A stretch of 21,937 nt of DNA from Actinomycetota bacterium. GTDB lineage: Bacteria > Actinomycetota > Actinomycetes > Nanopelagicales > Nanopelagicaceae. The notes beneath the pieces were generated by a model, which worked only from the letters and a program-made list of their open reading frames with translations, did not search any database and had not been told where the DNA came from. Position numbers and translations under genes: made by a program. The stretch is taken from positions 1-21,937 of the forward strand of contig CANCGX010000014.1 in NCBI GenBank assembly GCA_947377725.1, given 5' to 3'. Shown here piece by piece: positions 7,676-15,299 of the stretch. Numbering within the stretch: position 1 is the first letter of the stretch; each line of letters opens with the position of its first letter.

Positions 7676-8214
7676 TAGTTACTACGCCCCGTTTCTGTTG
7701 CAAGATCTTCAAGGAAGCGATCGACAACACGTGATTGACGAGCCTGGTCTTCTAGAGCTTCCCCAACGATCTTGGACGCAAGATCAGTTGCGAGCGAACC
7801 AACTTCGAGACGAAGTGAGGTTATCGCCGCCTGACGTTCAGCTTCGATTGAAGCATGTGCAGATGCTGTAATACGGGCTGCTTCTTCTTGAGCACGAGCA
7901 CGAAGGTCTTCGATAATTGCTGCGCCTTGTACGCGAGCTTCTTCACGAATCTTCGTCGCTTCACCGCGAGCATCAGCAAGTTGAGCCGTGTATGACTCCA
8001 ACGCTGCTGCTGCATCTGCTTGTGCGCGCTCTGCCTTTTCAATGCCGCCTTGAATCGCTTCGGTACGAGCTGCGAATGCCTTTTCAAACATTGGCACAAC
8101 TGCCTTACGAAGGACAAGGAAGAGCAAAGTGAAGGCAATGAAACCAACGATTAATTCAGCTGTATGCGGAATTAATGGATTGGCTGCTGCTTCAGCTGCA
8201 AACCTAGTTTTCAC
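7675..8214 (-). CDS. atpF: ATP synthase Fo b subunit (peripheral stalk)
   Basis: Membrane-anchored stator subunit. It has 179 aa with one N-terminal membrane segment (residues about 19-41, ELIVGFIAFTLLFLVLRKAV), then a long, charged Ala-rich coiled coil (about 45-170; AERAQADAAAALESYTAQL and similar). The GTG start at 8214 is preceded by AGGAG six bases upstream, which settles the start. It lies 41 bp after atpE and overlaps atpH by one base. Confidence 0.95.
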   Translation of the reverse strand: MKTRFAAEAAANPLIPHTAELIVGFIAFTLLFLVLRKAVVPMFEKAFAARTEAIQGGIEKAERAQADAAAALESYTAQLADARGEATKIREEARVQGAAIIEDLRARAQEEAARITASAHASIEAERQAAITSLRLEVGSLATDLASKIVGEALEDQARQSRVVDRFLEDLATETGRSN

Positions 8215-8255
8215 TCAAAACTCCTAATTATTAGCTAGTAAGAAATAACTCGGGA

Positions 8256-8459
8256 TTAGAGAACGAATGCGAGAACGAGACCGAACAGAGCAAGCGCTTC
8301 AGCAAGTGCGAATCCGAGGAACGCGATTGGCTGTAGAACGCTACGAGCTTCTGGCTGACGAGCAACGCCGTTGATGTATGCAGCGAAGATCAAGCCTGTT
8401 GCAATAGCAGGTCCGATTGCTGATAGGCCATAACCGACCAGGTTGAGTGTGCCTTTCAT
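8256..8459 (-). CDS. atpE: ATP synthase Fo c subunit (proton ring)
   Basis: Two-helix proteolipid that forms the rotating c-ring in the membrane. It has 67 aa with helix 1 (residues about 7-29), polar loop ARQPEA (33-38, which binds gamma/epsilon), and helix 2 with the ion-binding Glu54 in ALAEALALFG. No sodium-type ligand set is evident, so proton coupling is likely. The helix 1 glycine motif GxGxGxG is GPAIATG (16-22), with Ala at positions 18 and 20. Streptomyces c, as I recall it, has Gly at all four positions. The ATG at 8459 follows AAAGG by 8 bp. Confidence 0.96.
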   Translation of the reverse strand: MKGTLNLVGYGLSAIGPAIATGLIFAAYINGVARQPEARSVLQPIAFLGFALAEALALFGLVLAFVL

Positions 8460-8506
8460 TGTGGTGCCTTTCTGTAGGTGGTGCGTTTCGTAGTTAGTAG
8501 AACTTA

Positions 8507-9283
8507 TTAATGCTCATCTGCCAGCGCACCAGCAATGTAGAGCGCAGAGAGAAGAGTAAAGATATAAGCCTGTAGGCATTGGACCATGAATTCAAAGAAT
8601 GTCATGACAATTCCAAGAGTGAATGAGAACGGTGCAACAAGCTTGAGTCCAATGACTCCCTTGATGAGGTGATCTCCACCCATGATGAAAACAAGAAGAA
8701 GTAGGTGGCCCGCGAACATGTTTGCGAACAAACGCAAAGAAAGAGTTAGTGGGCGAACCAAGAAAAATGTTGCAATTTCAATTGGGGTAAGAAGAATGTA
8801 AACAGCCTTTGGAACGCCTGGCATGAACGCGATGCCCTTGAGGTAATGACCAAGGCCTTGCTTCTTTATTCCTACATAATGAAATGCGATAAATGGAAAT
8901 GCTGCCAACACATATGGGAATGAAACGTGCGACATCGCCGGGAATTGCAGCAAAGGCACAATTCCAAAAATATTGTTGGTCAAAATAAATGTAAAGAGTG
9001 AGAAAAGTAGAGGAACGAAGCGCATGAATTCAGCGCCGATAATTTCCTTGCCAAGATCGTTACGAACGAATCCGTATATCAATTCACCAGCAAATTGAAG
9101 CTTGGTTGGTACAACAAGAGCTTTACGAGAAGATGCGATAAAGAAAACTGAGATCAAGATGACTGAGAGAAAAACCAAGAGAATTGGCTTGGTTGTAAAT
9201 TCGTTATTTCCAAAAGCTGGAGGGAGGTTGAAGTCGGCGGTGCTAGGTGGGACGAAGCCCCCTTCGAAAGCAAAAGCGCGCAC
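8507..9283 (-). CDS. atpB: ATP synthase Fo a subunit (proton channel)
   Basis: Membrane stator with the two proton half-channels facing the c-ring. It has 258 aa and about five to six membrane helices. The essential arginine (E. coli Arg210) is in LSLRLFANMFAGH, with the FxxxMVQxLQAYIFTLL-like final helix (FFEFMVQCLQAYIFTLL). I choose the GTG at 9283, which has AGGAG five bases upstream (9289-9293) and gives the N-terminus MRAFAFEGGFVPPSTADF, like other actinobacterial a subunits. A TTG at 9307 would add eight residues but has no Shine-Dalgarno. First gene of the core atp operon, preceded by a 100-120 bp leader region. Confidence 0.95.
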   Translation of the reverse strand: MRAFAFEGGFVPPSTADFNLPPAFGNNEFTTKPILLVFLSVILISVFFIASSRKALVVPTKLQFAGELIYGFVRNDLGKEIIGAEFMRFVPLLFSLFTFILTNNIFGIVPLLQFPAMSHVSFPYVLAAFPFIAFHYVGIKKQGLGHYLKGIAFMPGVPKAVYILLTPIEIATFFLVRPLTLSLRLFANMFAGHLLLLVFIMGGDHLIKGVIGLKLVAPFSFTLGIVMTFFEFMVQCLQAYIFTLLSALYIAGALADEH

Positions 9284-9288
9284 ACAAA

Positions 9289-9293
9289 CTCCT
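9289..9293 (-). promoter_or_regulatory. Shine-Dalgarno that fixes the atpB start
   Basis: AGGAG on the minus strand lies 5 bases before the GTG at 9283. It decides against the longer reading from TTG at 9307. Confidence 0.7.
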
Positions 9294-9302
9294 ACATAAA
9301 AG

Positions 9303-9314
9303 CCCAATTTTGGG
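9303..9314 (-). repeat. Perfect inverted repeat in the atpB leader
   Basis: CCCAAAATTGGG on the minus strand is a perfect palindrome followed by CTTTTAT, just ahead of the atpB Shine-Dalgarno. It could be a weak attenuator-like hairpin or an operator. The stem is only 4-5 bp. Confidence 0.25.
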
Positions 9315-9335
9315 TAAATGGGAAGACGGCTGAAC

Positions 9336-9341
9336 CTTATA
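9336..9341 (-). promoter_or_regulatory. Candidate -10 of an internal promoter for atpB onward
   Basis: TATAAG (5 of 6 to TATAAT) on the minus strand would start transcription near 9329, giving a leader of roughly 45 bases to the atpB GTG. No good -35 is visible at the right distance. The 80-120 bp break between atpZ and atpB is the only roomy gap in the wecA-atpC run, which makes a promoter here plausible. Confidence 0.35.
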
Positions 9342-9371
9342 AGTTATTAGGGCAAAGTTAAAATCCGCAGG

Positions 9372-9387
9372 CACTCATCGTTGAGTG
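9372..9387 (-). terminator. Stem-loop between atpZ and atpB
   Basis: CACTCA-ACGA-TGAGTG is a perfect 6 bp stem with a 4 nt loop, beginning 17 bp after the atpZ stop. A TTTT run follows only about 8 bases later, so it is at best a partial terminator. It could also be an mRNA processing or 3' stability element that sets apart expression of atpI/atpZ and the core atp genes. Confidence 0.3.
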
Positions 9388-9403
9388 AGACGCGCTACTT
9401 CTT

Positions 9404-9601
9404 CTATTCTTTAACGAAGCGGAGCCAGACGAGATAGATCGAAGCCCCCATGCCCAAGAGGAATCCAACGAGCATGAACCAATGATTGTGGTGGATAACC
9501 CAATGGTCGATGGCCGCCCCAATTCCGCCCCATACGAGGAGCCCAGAGAGCAGATATCCGAAGATGGACCAAGCTGCGCCTTCTTCGTTACTCCGTGCCA
9601 T
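9404..9601 (-). CDS. atpZ: AtpZ-like small membrane protein of the ATP synthase operon
   Basis: A 65 aa protein with two membrane segments (residues about 12-33, FGYLLSGLLVWGGIGAAIDH, and about 40-60, WFMLVGFLLGMGASIYLVWL). The pattern G-x-x-x-D-x-W then W-F-x-L-x-G-F-L-L-G-x-G matches the AtpZ / 'F0F1-ATPase subunit' family, linked to Fo assembly and, in Bacillus, to Mg2+ handling. The start is ATG at 9601, five bases after a perfect AGGAGG; the TTG at 9604 is less likely. It overlaps the 3' end of the atpI-like gene by 14 bp, so translation is probably coupled. Family assignment is fairly sure; exact role is inferred. Confidence 0.75.
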   Translation of the reverse strand: MARSNEEGAAWSIFGYLLSGLLVWGGIGAAIDHWVIHHNHWFMLVGFLLGMGASIYLVWLRFVKE

Positions 9602-10055
9602 CAAAACCTCCTGATTTGCCAGAGTCGCTGGCTGGATTGGAGGGTAATGGTAACCCCAAACGGAGCTTCAGGAAGGCCCGAATCTCCCCTCCTAGCCAAG
9701 CCGCGGTAATGGCCAAAGCGGTCACTGCAAAAGCTGGCCGATCAACCGTCTCGGGGGTGGTTGTCTTGGTGACAATCACCAAGAAAGCCCCCATAACCAG
9801 AACCTTGGCAAAATACGAAAACATCGCCAGAGCCATGGTCGCGATTGGGTCCAAATTCTTTGAGAGTTGATTGATGATCAAGTGGATTGAGAAGAAGAAA
9901 ATCACGGTTGCGCTCGCCATGAGGGCTCCCCAGAGTCCAGATGTGTGACGAACGAGAGCGGAGCCAGCTACGCATAGCACCACGACAAAGGCTGAGGGAA
10001 TGAGTGCGCCTCTCCACAATGCAGTTCCTGCTTGATCGGCATCAGTACTAGACAT
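9588..10055 (-). CDS. atpI: AtpI-like ATP synthase assembly membrane protein
   Basis: A 155 aa protein with four predicted membrane segments (residues about 16-36, 42-62, 72-98, 108-128) and a hydrophilic C-terminus. Position between wecA and the atp genes matches the AtpI-type gene of actinobacteria (Rv1303 in M. tuberculosis). AtpI in other bacteria helps assemble the c-ring. The sequence itself is poorly conserved, so the call rests on topology and position. It overlaps wecA by 8 bp and atpZ by 14 bp. The order atpI then atpZ is the reverse of the Bacillus atpZ-atpI order. Confidence 0.7.
   Translation of the reverse strand: MSSTDADQAGTALWRGALIPSAFVVVLCVAGSALVRHTSGLWGALMASATVIFFFSIHLIINQLSKNLDPIATMALAMFSYFAKVLVMGAFLVIVTKTTTPETVDRPAFAVTALAITAAWLGGEIRAFLKLRLGLPLPSNPASDSGKSGGFDGTE
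9607..9612 (-). promoter_or_regulatory. Strong Shine-Dalgarno for atpZ inside the atpI-like gene
   Basis: AGGAGG on the minus strand lies five bases before the ATG at 9601 and within the last codons of the upstream gene. It sets the atpZ start and supports the small gene being real. Confidence 0.8.
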
Positions 10056-11145
10056 TCAACAGCTCCTGGTTCACTCGACGTTTGGTGAGACTCATCATCG
10101 CAATCGAAACCGCAAGCATGCAGCCAGCAACGACGAGCGCGATCCACAACGGTGCGAATGCCGCAATAACAGTTGGGATTGCAAACATTGCGGTCCATGT
10201 ATACAAAATAAATGTTGTTCGTCGATGTGAATTTCCCATAGACAGAAGGCGATGGTGCAGGTGTTCCCGATCGGCTGCAAATGGAGAACGCCCAGCACGT
10301 AGACGTCGAACAATTGCCATGCCTAAGTCAATAAGAGGAATCGCCAAAATTGTAAAAGGAAGTAAGAGTGGCAAGAAAGTACTTCGAGAGCTTGATTCAG
10401 AAATTGCATTCAAATCTATTTGTCCCGTGAGGGTTATTGCACTTGATGCCAGGAGAAGTCCCAGCAACATTGCTCCAGAATCTCCCATAAAGATTTTTGC
10501 CGGATGGAAATTGTGTGGCAAAAAGCCAATACATATCCCGACTAAAACAGCAGTTATAAGCGATGGTGCTCCTGCGCGATTGAATCCGTTTACCACTGCC
10601 AGAATGTAGGAGAAGATAAAGAACGCTGTTCCGCATATTGCGACAATTCCTGTAGCCAGACCATCCAAGCCATCTACAAAGTTAACTGCGTTGATGACGA
10701 GCATGACGAATACAACTGTCACCACTTGTCCGATTGCTGGTGGCAAAGTAAGAATTCCATTTATCGGAAGCCACAATATTTGCACACCGTGGAGAAGAAG
10801 TATTCCGGCAGCAAGAGCTTGCCCTGCTGACTTAGTTACAGCATCCAGATCAAACCTATCGTCGAGCGCACCAAGAAGCATTACGAATGTCCCAGCCAAG
10901 AAAATACCTTGAGCTTCGTGACCAAAAGATTTACTTACAAGCGGAAGATGACTAACTATTAACATCGTCATCGACATTGCAGCCCACATCGCGATGCCAC
11001 CCCAACGAGGTGTTGGCGATTTGTGAACATCCCGCTCACGTATTTCTACAAATGCCCCAGTTTGCATCGCAAATCTTGCGACCCAGGGAGTTATAAGAAA
11101 ACAGAGCGCTGCCGCCAAGCTAGCTGTTAAAAGGTATTCGCGCAT
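10048..11145 (-). CDS. wecA: Undecaprenyl-phosphate GlcNAc-1-phosphate transferase (WecA family)
   Basis: It moves a sugar-1-phosphate (likely GlcNAc) from the UDP-sugar to polyprenyl phosphate, starting a cell-envelope glycan (arabinogalactan linker, teichoic acid or other polymer). The 365 aa contain about ten to eleven membrane helices. Family motifs in order are HKSPTPRWGGIAM (41-53), LGALDDRFDLD (91-101, Asp95/Asp96), NAVNFVDGLDGLATG (152-166), KIFMGDSGAMLLG, and the His-rich cytosolic loop DREHLHHRLL, which separates this group from MraY. A wecA-like gene directly before atpI is typical of actinobacteria (Rv1302). The acceptor polymer is not shown by the sequence. Confidence 0.92.
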   Translation of the reverse strand: MREYLLTASLAAALCFLITPWVARFAMQTGAFVEIRERDVHKSPTPRWGGIAMWAAMSMTMLIVSHLPLVSKSFGHEAQGIFLAGTFVMLLGALDDRFDLDAVTKSAGQALAAGILLLHGVQILWLPINGILTLPPAIGQVVTVVFVMLVINAVNFVDGLDGLATGIVAICGTAFFIFSYILAVVNGFNRAGAPSLITAVLVGICIGFLPHNFHPAKIFMGDSGAMLLGLLLASSAITLTGQIDLNAISESSSRSTFLPLLLPFTILAIPLIDLGMAIVRRLRAGRSPFAADREHLHHRLLSMGNSHRRTTFILYTWTAMFAIPTVIAAFAPLWIALVVAGCMLAVSIAMMSLTKRRVNQELLNV

Positions 11146-11156
11146 TTACCGAGAGA

Positions 11157-12422
11157 TTATGCGTGTGGGTATACAGGGAATTGCGCAGTGAGAGCGTGTA
11201 CATCGGCACGAATTGCAGCGGCCTTTGATTCATCTGCTCCATCCTTAATTGCGCGGGCAATGAGTGAAGCAACTTGCTTCATTTCAGGAACGCCCATTCC
11301 TTGAGTTGTTGTTGCAGCAGTTCCAACGCGAATACCACTGGTAACGGCTGCGGTTTCAGGATCAAATGGGATGGAATTCTTATTCAGTGTGATTCCAGAA
11401 AGTCCGCAACGTTCATCGGCCACTTTTCCGTTTATGCCTGTACCGCGAATATCCATCAGAGCGAGGTGTGTTTGTGTTCCACCTGAAACCGCACGCATTC
11501 CTTCACTCTCAAGAGATGCAGCAAGTGCTTGAGCATTTTCAATTACTTTCTTTGCATACGATTGGTAAGCCGGTTGTGCTGCTTCTTTAAGAGCGATTGC
11601 TTTACCAGCTACAGCGCTCATGATCGGACCACCTTGCATACCTGGGAAAACAGCTTTATCTAAAGCAGGTGCATGCTCAGCTTTAGAGAGGATCATGCCA
11701 CCGCGTGGTCCTCGCAAAACTTTGTGAGTTGTGAAAGAAACAACATCGGCGTAAGGCACAGGTGAAGGAATAGCTTTTCCAGCTACCAATCCAATGAAGT
11801 GAGCAGCGTCAACCCACATGATTGCCCCAACTTCATCACAGATTTTACGGACAGTCTCAAAATCAATCAGGCTTGGATAAGCTGTTGCGCCAGTGCAAAT
11901 CATCTTGGGTTTATTTTGAATCGCTAAATCCCGAAGCTCGTCATAATCAATTAACTCATTATCTTGGCGAACTCCATACGAAACTATGTTGTACCACTTG
12001 CCAGAAAAATTAACTTTTGCGCCATGGGTTAAATGGCCACCATGAGGAAGTGACATTGCAAGAACCGTGTCACCTGGATTTGTAAATGCTTTATAAACGG
12101 CGACGTTGGCACTTGCTCCAGAGTGTGGTTGCAAGTTTGCATGCTCTGCGCCAAAGAGTTCCTTTGCACGTTCAATTCCGATGGTCTCAACTTTGTCGAC
12201 TTCTTCGCAGCCACCGTAATAGCGTTTGCCTGGATATCCCTCTGCATACTTGTTTGAAAGTGTTGAGCCCATTGCGGCTAACACGGCAGAAGAAGTGAAG
12301 TTTTCACTTGCAATCAGCTGGAGATTTTTACGCTGGCGATCAAGCTCTGTGAGGAGAAGCGCTGCAATATCAGGATCTTGGGATGTAAGGGCATCAAAAT
12401 CAGGACCATAGAAAGTTGTCAT
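11157..12422 (-). CDS. glyA: Serine hydroxymethyltransferase
   Basis: PLP enzyme that converts serine and tetrahydrofolate to glycine and methylene-THF in the cytoplasm. The 421 aa are standard length. Visible motifs are LQLIASENFTS (34-44), KYAEGYPGKRYYGGCEEVD, the PLP-binding lysine in SFTTHKVLRGPRGG (Lys234), and GIRVGTAATTTQGM near the C-terminus. The loop usually written AH-x-AGL is AHFIGL here, a mild variation. It sits between the TsaC-family gene and wecA with gaps of 9 and 11 bp, so it is probably cotranscribed. In the M. tuberculosis order the Sua5 homologue and wecA are adjacent, so glyA looks inserted. Confidence 0.97.
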   Translation of the reverse strand: MTTFYGPDFDALTSQDPDIAALLLTELDRQRKNLQLIASENFTSSAVLAAMGSTLSNKYAEGYPGKRYYGGCEEVDKVETIGIERAKELFGAEHANLQPHSGASANVAVYKAFTNPGDTVLAMSLPHGGHLTHGAKVNFSGKWYNIVSYGVRQDNELIDYDELRDLAIQNKPKMICTGATAYPSLIDFETVRKICDEVGAIMWVDAAHFIGLVAGKAIPSPVPYADVVSFTTHKVLRGPRGGMILSKAEHAPALDKAVFPGMQGGPIMSAVAGKAIALKEAAQPAYQSYAKKVIENAQALAASLESEGMRAVSGGTQTHLALMDIRGTGINGKVADERCGLSGITLNKNSIPFDPETAAVTSGIRVGTAATTTQGMGVPEMKQVASLIARAIKDGADESKAAAIRADVHALTAQFPVYPHA

Positions 12423-12431
12423 GGGGCAAGC

Positions 12432-13082
12432 CTAGAGCGTGCCGCGGGAAATACTGGAAACTACCCCTTCGAGTTCGATAAATGAGATATCTCCCTCACG
12501 GATCATCTCCAATCCTGAGATTCCACTACGAACGATTGTGGAGGTCTGCACCTTCTCAATTGGACCCTCGTCGACATAAATTCCGACATCACTTGGAAGT
12601 GCCGGAACATAATTAATATCCGACGTTGGAGGCCTGCCGGCAACAGAAGCGGATGCCACAGCGAGTGGTCCACTTTCCTGAAGAACGTCAAGCAAAAATG
12701 AACTAGTTGGGATGCGAATCGCAATCTCATCGAGATCTCCGCTATCCCCAAGATCCCAGCTCAGACCACGTTGGGGTGCAAGCAATAAAGTTAGTTGACC
12801 TGGCCAAAAACTATTTGCTAGCAAATGAGCATCTCCATCGAAATCTCTTGCGATGCCACTAGCAGTTTTAAGGGATCCGATAAAGACTTGGCATGCGGTA
12901 CCAGGTTCCGTTTTACGAATCGCATGAATTCTTTCTACAGCAGGCACATTGAATGCATCTGCAACATACACATAACCATTTTCAGAAGCTAAGACGGCAA
13001 CCGAACCCGCGCGAATATTTCGGAGTACGGCATCTTTCGCAGCACTTCTCTCCTCAGATTCAAGTGTTAAGAAATCACTCAT
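12432..13082 (-). CDS. TsaC/Sua5/YrdC-family protein with degenerate active site
   Basis: The family makes threonylcarbamoyl-AMP for the t6A37 tRNA modification. The 216 aa align without gaps to the Sua5 homologue next to wecA in M. tuberculosis (Rv1301) over the first motif, and keep FWPGQLTLL (92-100), the RIP strand, GPLAVAS and STIV. However, the hallmark PTDTVYGL is ASENGYVY (32-39). The K-x-R pair falls in AIRKTEPG (54-61) and is not preserved. The S-x-N motif (SAN) is SAS (144-146). Three of the four residues of the KR-SN tetrad therefore appear substituted. It may be a non-catalytic or re-purposed paralogue, or a strongly diverged enzyme. Gaps to hflX (4 bp) and glyA (9 bp) indicate cotranscription. 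Confidence 0.8.
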   Translation of the reverse strand: MSDFLTLESEERSAAKDAVLRNIRAGSVAVLASENGYVYVADAFNVPAVERIHAIRKTEPGTACQVFIGSLKTASGIARDFDGDAHLLANSFWPGQLTLLLAPQRGLSWDLGDSGDLDEIAIRIPTSSFLLDVLQESGPLAVASASVAGRPPTSDINYVPALPSDVGIYVDEGPIEKVQTSTIVRSGISGLEMIREGDISFIELEGVVSSISRGTL

Positions 13083-13086
13083 TGAA

Positions 13087-14505
13087 CTAGCCTAGCTCTT
13101 CAAGTTTGCGGGCAATAGTTCCGTCGACATACGCATGAATAATCGTTCCGAGCTCAGAATATGTTTCAGAGATTATCTCTCCCCGCTCGTGAATGGCAGA
13201 AACAAGTTCTCCTCGATTAAATGGAATGGTCGCTGTGATTTCAATTCGAGGCTTGGGCAGCGATGACTCCACTGCTTTCAGCAAAGTCTCTAGTCCAAAT
13301 CCTGTTCTTGCTGAGAATGCAAAACTGTTTGGCTCTTCACGAAGCAATTGCATCAAAACTTCTGGAAGTGCAATATCTGCCTTATTTATGGCAATAATTT
13401 CAGGGATATCTCCCCCGCCAATCTCATTAATAACTTCTCGTACTGCTCGTATTTGTTCACGTGGATCTGGATGAGATCCGTCAACCACATGAACAATCAA
13501 GTCAGATTGGGATACTTCTTCAAGGGTCGATTTGAAAGCTTCCACAAGCTGATGCGGAAGGTGACGAACAAATCCGACAGTGTCGGAGAGCGTGAAGATG
13601 CGGCCGTCGCTAGTCGTCGATTTTCTCACCGTTGGATCAAGAGTTGCAAACAGTGCATTCTCCACAAGCACACCAGCATTTGTTAAACGGTTCATGAGTG
13701 AAGATTTACCGGCATTTGTATATCCAGCGATTGCCACCGACGGAATATTGTTGCGACGACGTTCTTGGCGCATCGTGTCGCGAGCAGTTTTCATCTCTTT
13801 TATTTCACGACGAAGTTTTGCCATCTTGTCATTAATGCGACGACGGTCTGTTTCAATTTTTGTTTCACCAGGTCCGCGACCACCAATGCCACCGGCTTGA
13901 CGTGAAAGTGAATCTCCCCAACCACGTAGACGTGGAAGTAGGTAAGACATTTGAGCTAATTCAACTTGGGCTTTACCTTCTCGCGACTTTGCGTGCTGTG
14001 CAAAGATATCCAGAATTAAAGCTGTGCGGTCAATTACTTTTACTTTAACTTTTTGCTCAAGTGTTCGTAGTTGTGCGGGTGACAATTCACCATCGCAAAC
14101 AACAGTATCTGCTCCCGTTGCAAGAACAGTTTTCCGGAGTTCCTCAACTTTTCCTGACCCAATAAATGTCGACGAATCGGGTTTATCGCGGCGCTGGATG
14201 AGGCCGTCCATAACTTCCGATCCTGCTGTCTCGGCAAGCGCAGCTAATTCTTTTAATGAATTATCGGCATCGATAGCCGTTCCTTCAGTCCAAACTCCTA
14301 CGAGAACCACTTTTTCTAGACGAAGTTGGCGGTATTCGGAATCTGAAATATCTTGCATTTCAGTGGAGAGTCCTGCAACACGACGAAGTGCCTGTCGATC
14401 TTGAAGATCTTGTTGTGAATTTTCTGCTGCATCGAACTCTGCAGCCGCTGCTGCTGACTCCCGAAGCAGTTGGTCAATATCTAAATCGAGCGGCTCGTCT
14501 TTCAA
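13087..14505 (-). CDS. hflX: Ribosome-associated GTPase HflX
   Basis: GTPase that binds 50S or 70S ribosomes and, in other bacteria, rescues or splits stalled ribosomes under stress. The 472 aa contain an N-terminal HflX domain with SSTFIGSGKVEEL (111-123) and LRGWGDSLSRQAGGIGGRGP, a coiled coil, then the GTPase domain with P-loop GYTNAGKS (261-268), switch II DTVGFVRHLPHQLVEAF, and base-recognition NKAD. The C-terminal domain is short. The start is TTG at 14505, overlapping the dapF stop; an acidic Ala-rich N-terminal extension of this kind is common in actinobacteria, but the exact start is not certain. Confidence 0.95.
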   Translation of the reverse strand: MKDEPLDLDIDQLLRESAAAAAEFDAAENSQQDLQDRQALRRVAGLSTEMQDISDSEYRQLRLEKVVLVGVWTEGTAIDADNSLKELAALAETAGSEVMDGLIQRRDKPDSSTFIGSGKVEELRKTVLATGADTVVCDGELSPAQLRTLEQKVKVKVIDRTALILDIFAQHAKSREGKAQVELAQMSYLLPRLRGWGDSLSRQAGGIGGRGPGETKIETDRRRINDKMAKLRREIKEMKTARDTMRQERRRNNIPSVAIAGYTNAGKSSLMNRLTNAGVLVENALFATLDPTVRKSTTSDGRIFTLSDTVGFVRHLPHQLVEAFKSTLEEVSQSDLIVHVVDGSHPDPREQIRAVREVINEIGGGDIPEIIAINKADIALPEVLMQLLREEPNSFAFSARTGFGLETLLKAVESSLPKPRIEITATIPFNRGELVSAIHERGEIISETYSELGTIIHAYVDGTIARKLEELG

Positions 14506-15299
14506 AGGTATTGACTCACATCGTGGTCCTCGAGCAAAACTGCTGGACCAATAAGTGTTGCATTGTTATGGCCATCGGTGTCGACCACCAATCGACCCCC
14601 AGGTGGATTAATCACCCAACGAGATGGAAGGCGTTTGCCTGTCTTAAACGTGGCAGCGAGCGCAACAGCACATGTTCCTGTTCCACACGATTGAGTTTCA
14701 CCAACACCCCGTTCATGAACACGCATTTCTACTTCGCCATTTTCAAGAATATGTACGAACTCAACGTTGACACCTTCTGGATAAGCCTCTTTCGGATCAA
14801 CTTCTGGTGCGACGAGCAAATCGCCGGCTTCCGATAGATCGTCAACAAACACAACAGCATGTGGATTTCCCACGTTAATGTTGAATGCAGGCCATGACTT
14901 TCCATTGACGGTAACTGCAACTTCAGGATATTCATCGTCAAGAATTGCATGACCCATATTTACCGAAATATCTTCGTTGGCAGGAACTGCTAGATATCTC
15001 ATTCCCGCACGAGTATTTATTCCAAAAATTCCTTCTGGTTGGTGACCACGCTCGACAAGGTATCTCGCCATCACGCGAATGCCGTTCCCGCACATTTCGG
15101 CAAGCGAACCATCAGCATTGCGGTAATCCATAAACCATTTGCCATCTATTTTTCCGATACGAATTAATCCATCAGATCCAATTCCAGTTTGGCGGTTACA
15201 GATGTTCTGCACTTGAGTGGGTGTGATTTCTAGTGCGTTCTCTGGATCGAAAAGGAGCACAAAGTCATTGTGCGTTCCATGCCCGTATGTCCCAATCAT
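14502..15299 (-). CDS. dapF: Diaminopimelate epimerase
   Basis: Converts LL-DAP to meso-DAP for lysine and peptidoglycan synthesis. The 265 aa carry both catalytic cysteines, in DGSLAEMCGNGIR and GVGETQSCGTGTCAVA, and the N-terminal GHGTHNDFVLL. The presence of dapF and murA indicates a DAP-type cell wall. It overlaps miaA and hflX by four bases each (ATGA with miaA), so translation is likely coupled. Confidence 0.97.
   Translation of the reverse strand: MIGTYGHGTHNDFVLLFDPENALEITPTQVQNICNRQTGIGSDGLIRIGKIDGKWFMDYRNADGSLAEMCGNGIRVMARYLVERGHQPEGIFGINTRAGMRYLAVPANEDISVNMGHAILDDEYPEVAVTVNGKSWPAFNINVGNPHAVVFVDDLSEAGDLLVAPEVDPKEAYPEGVNVEFVHILENGEVEMRVHERGVGETQSCGTGTCAVALAATFKTGKRLPSRWVINPPGGRLVVDTDGHNNATLIGPAVLLEDHDVSQYL

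Noticed and set aside
7675..8214. Mycobacteria-like b-delta fusion
   Set aside because: atpF has its own TAA stop and atpH its own ATG (TAATG overlap); they are two separate proteins.
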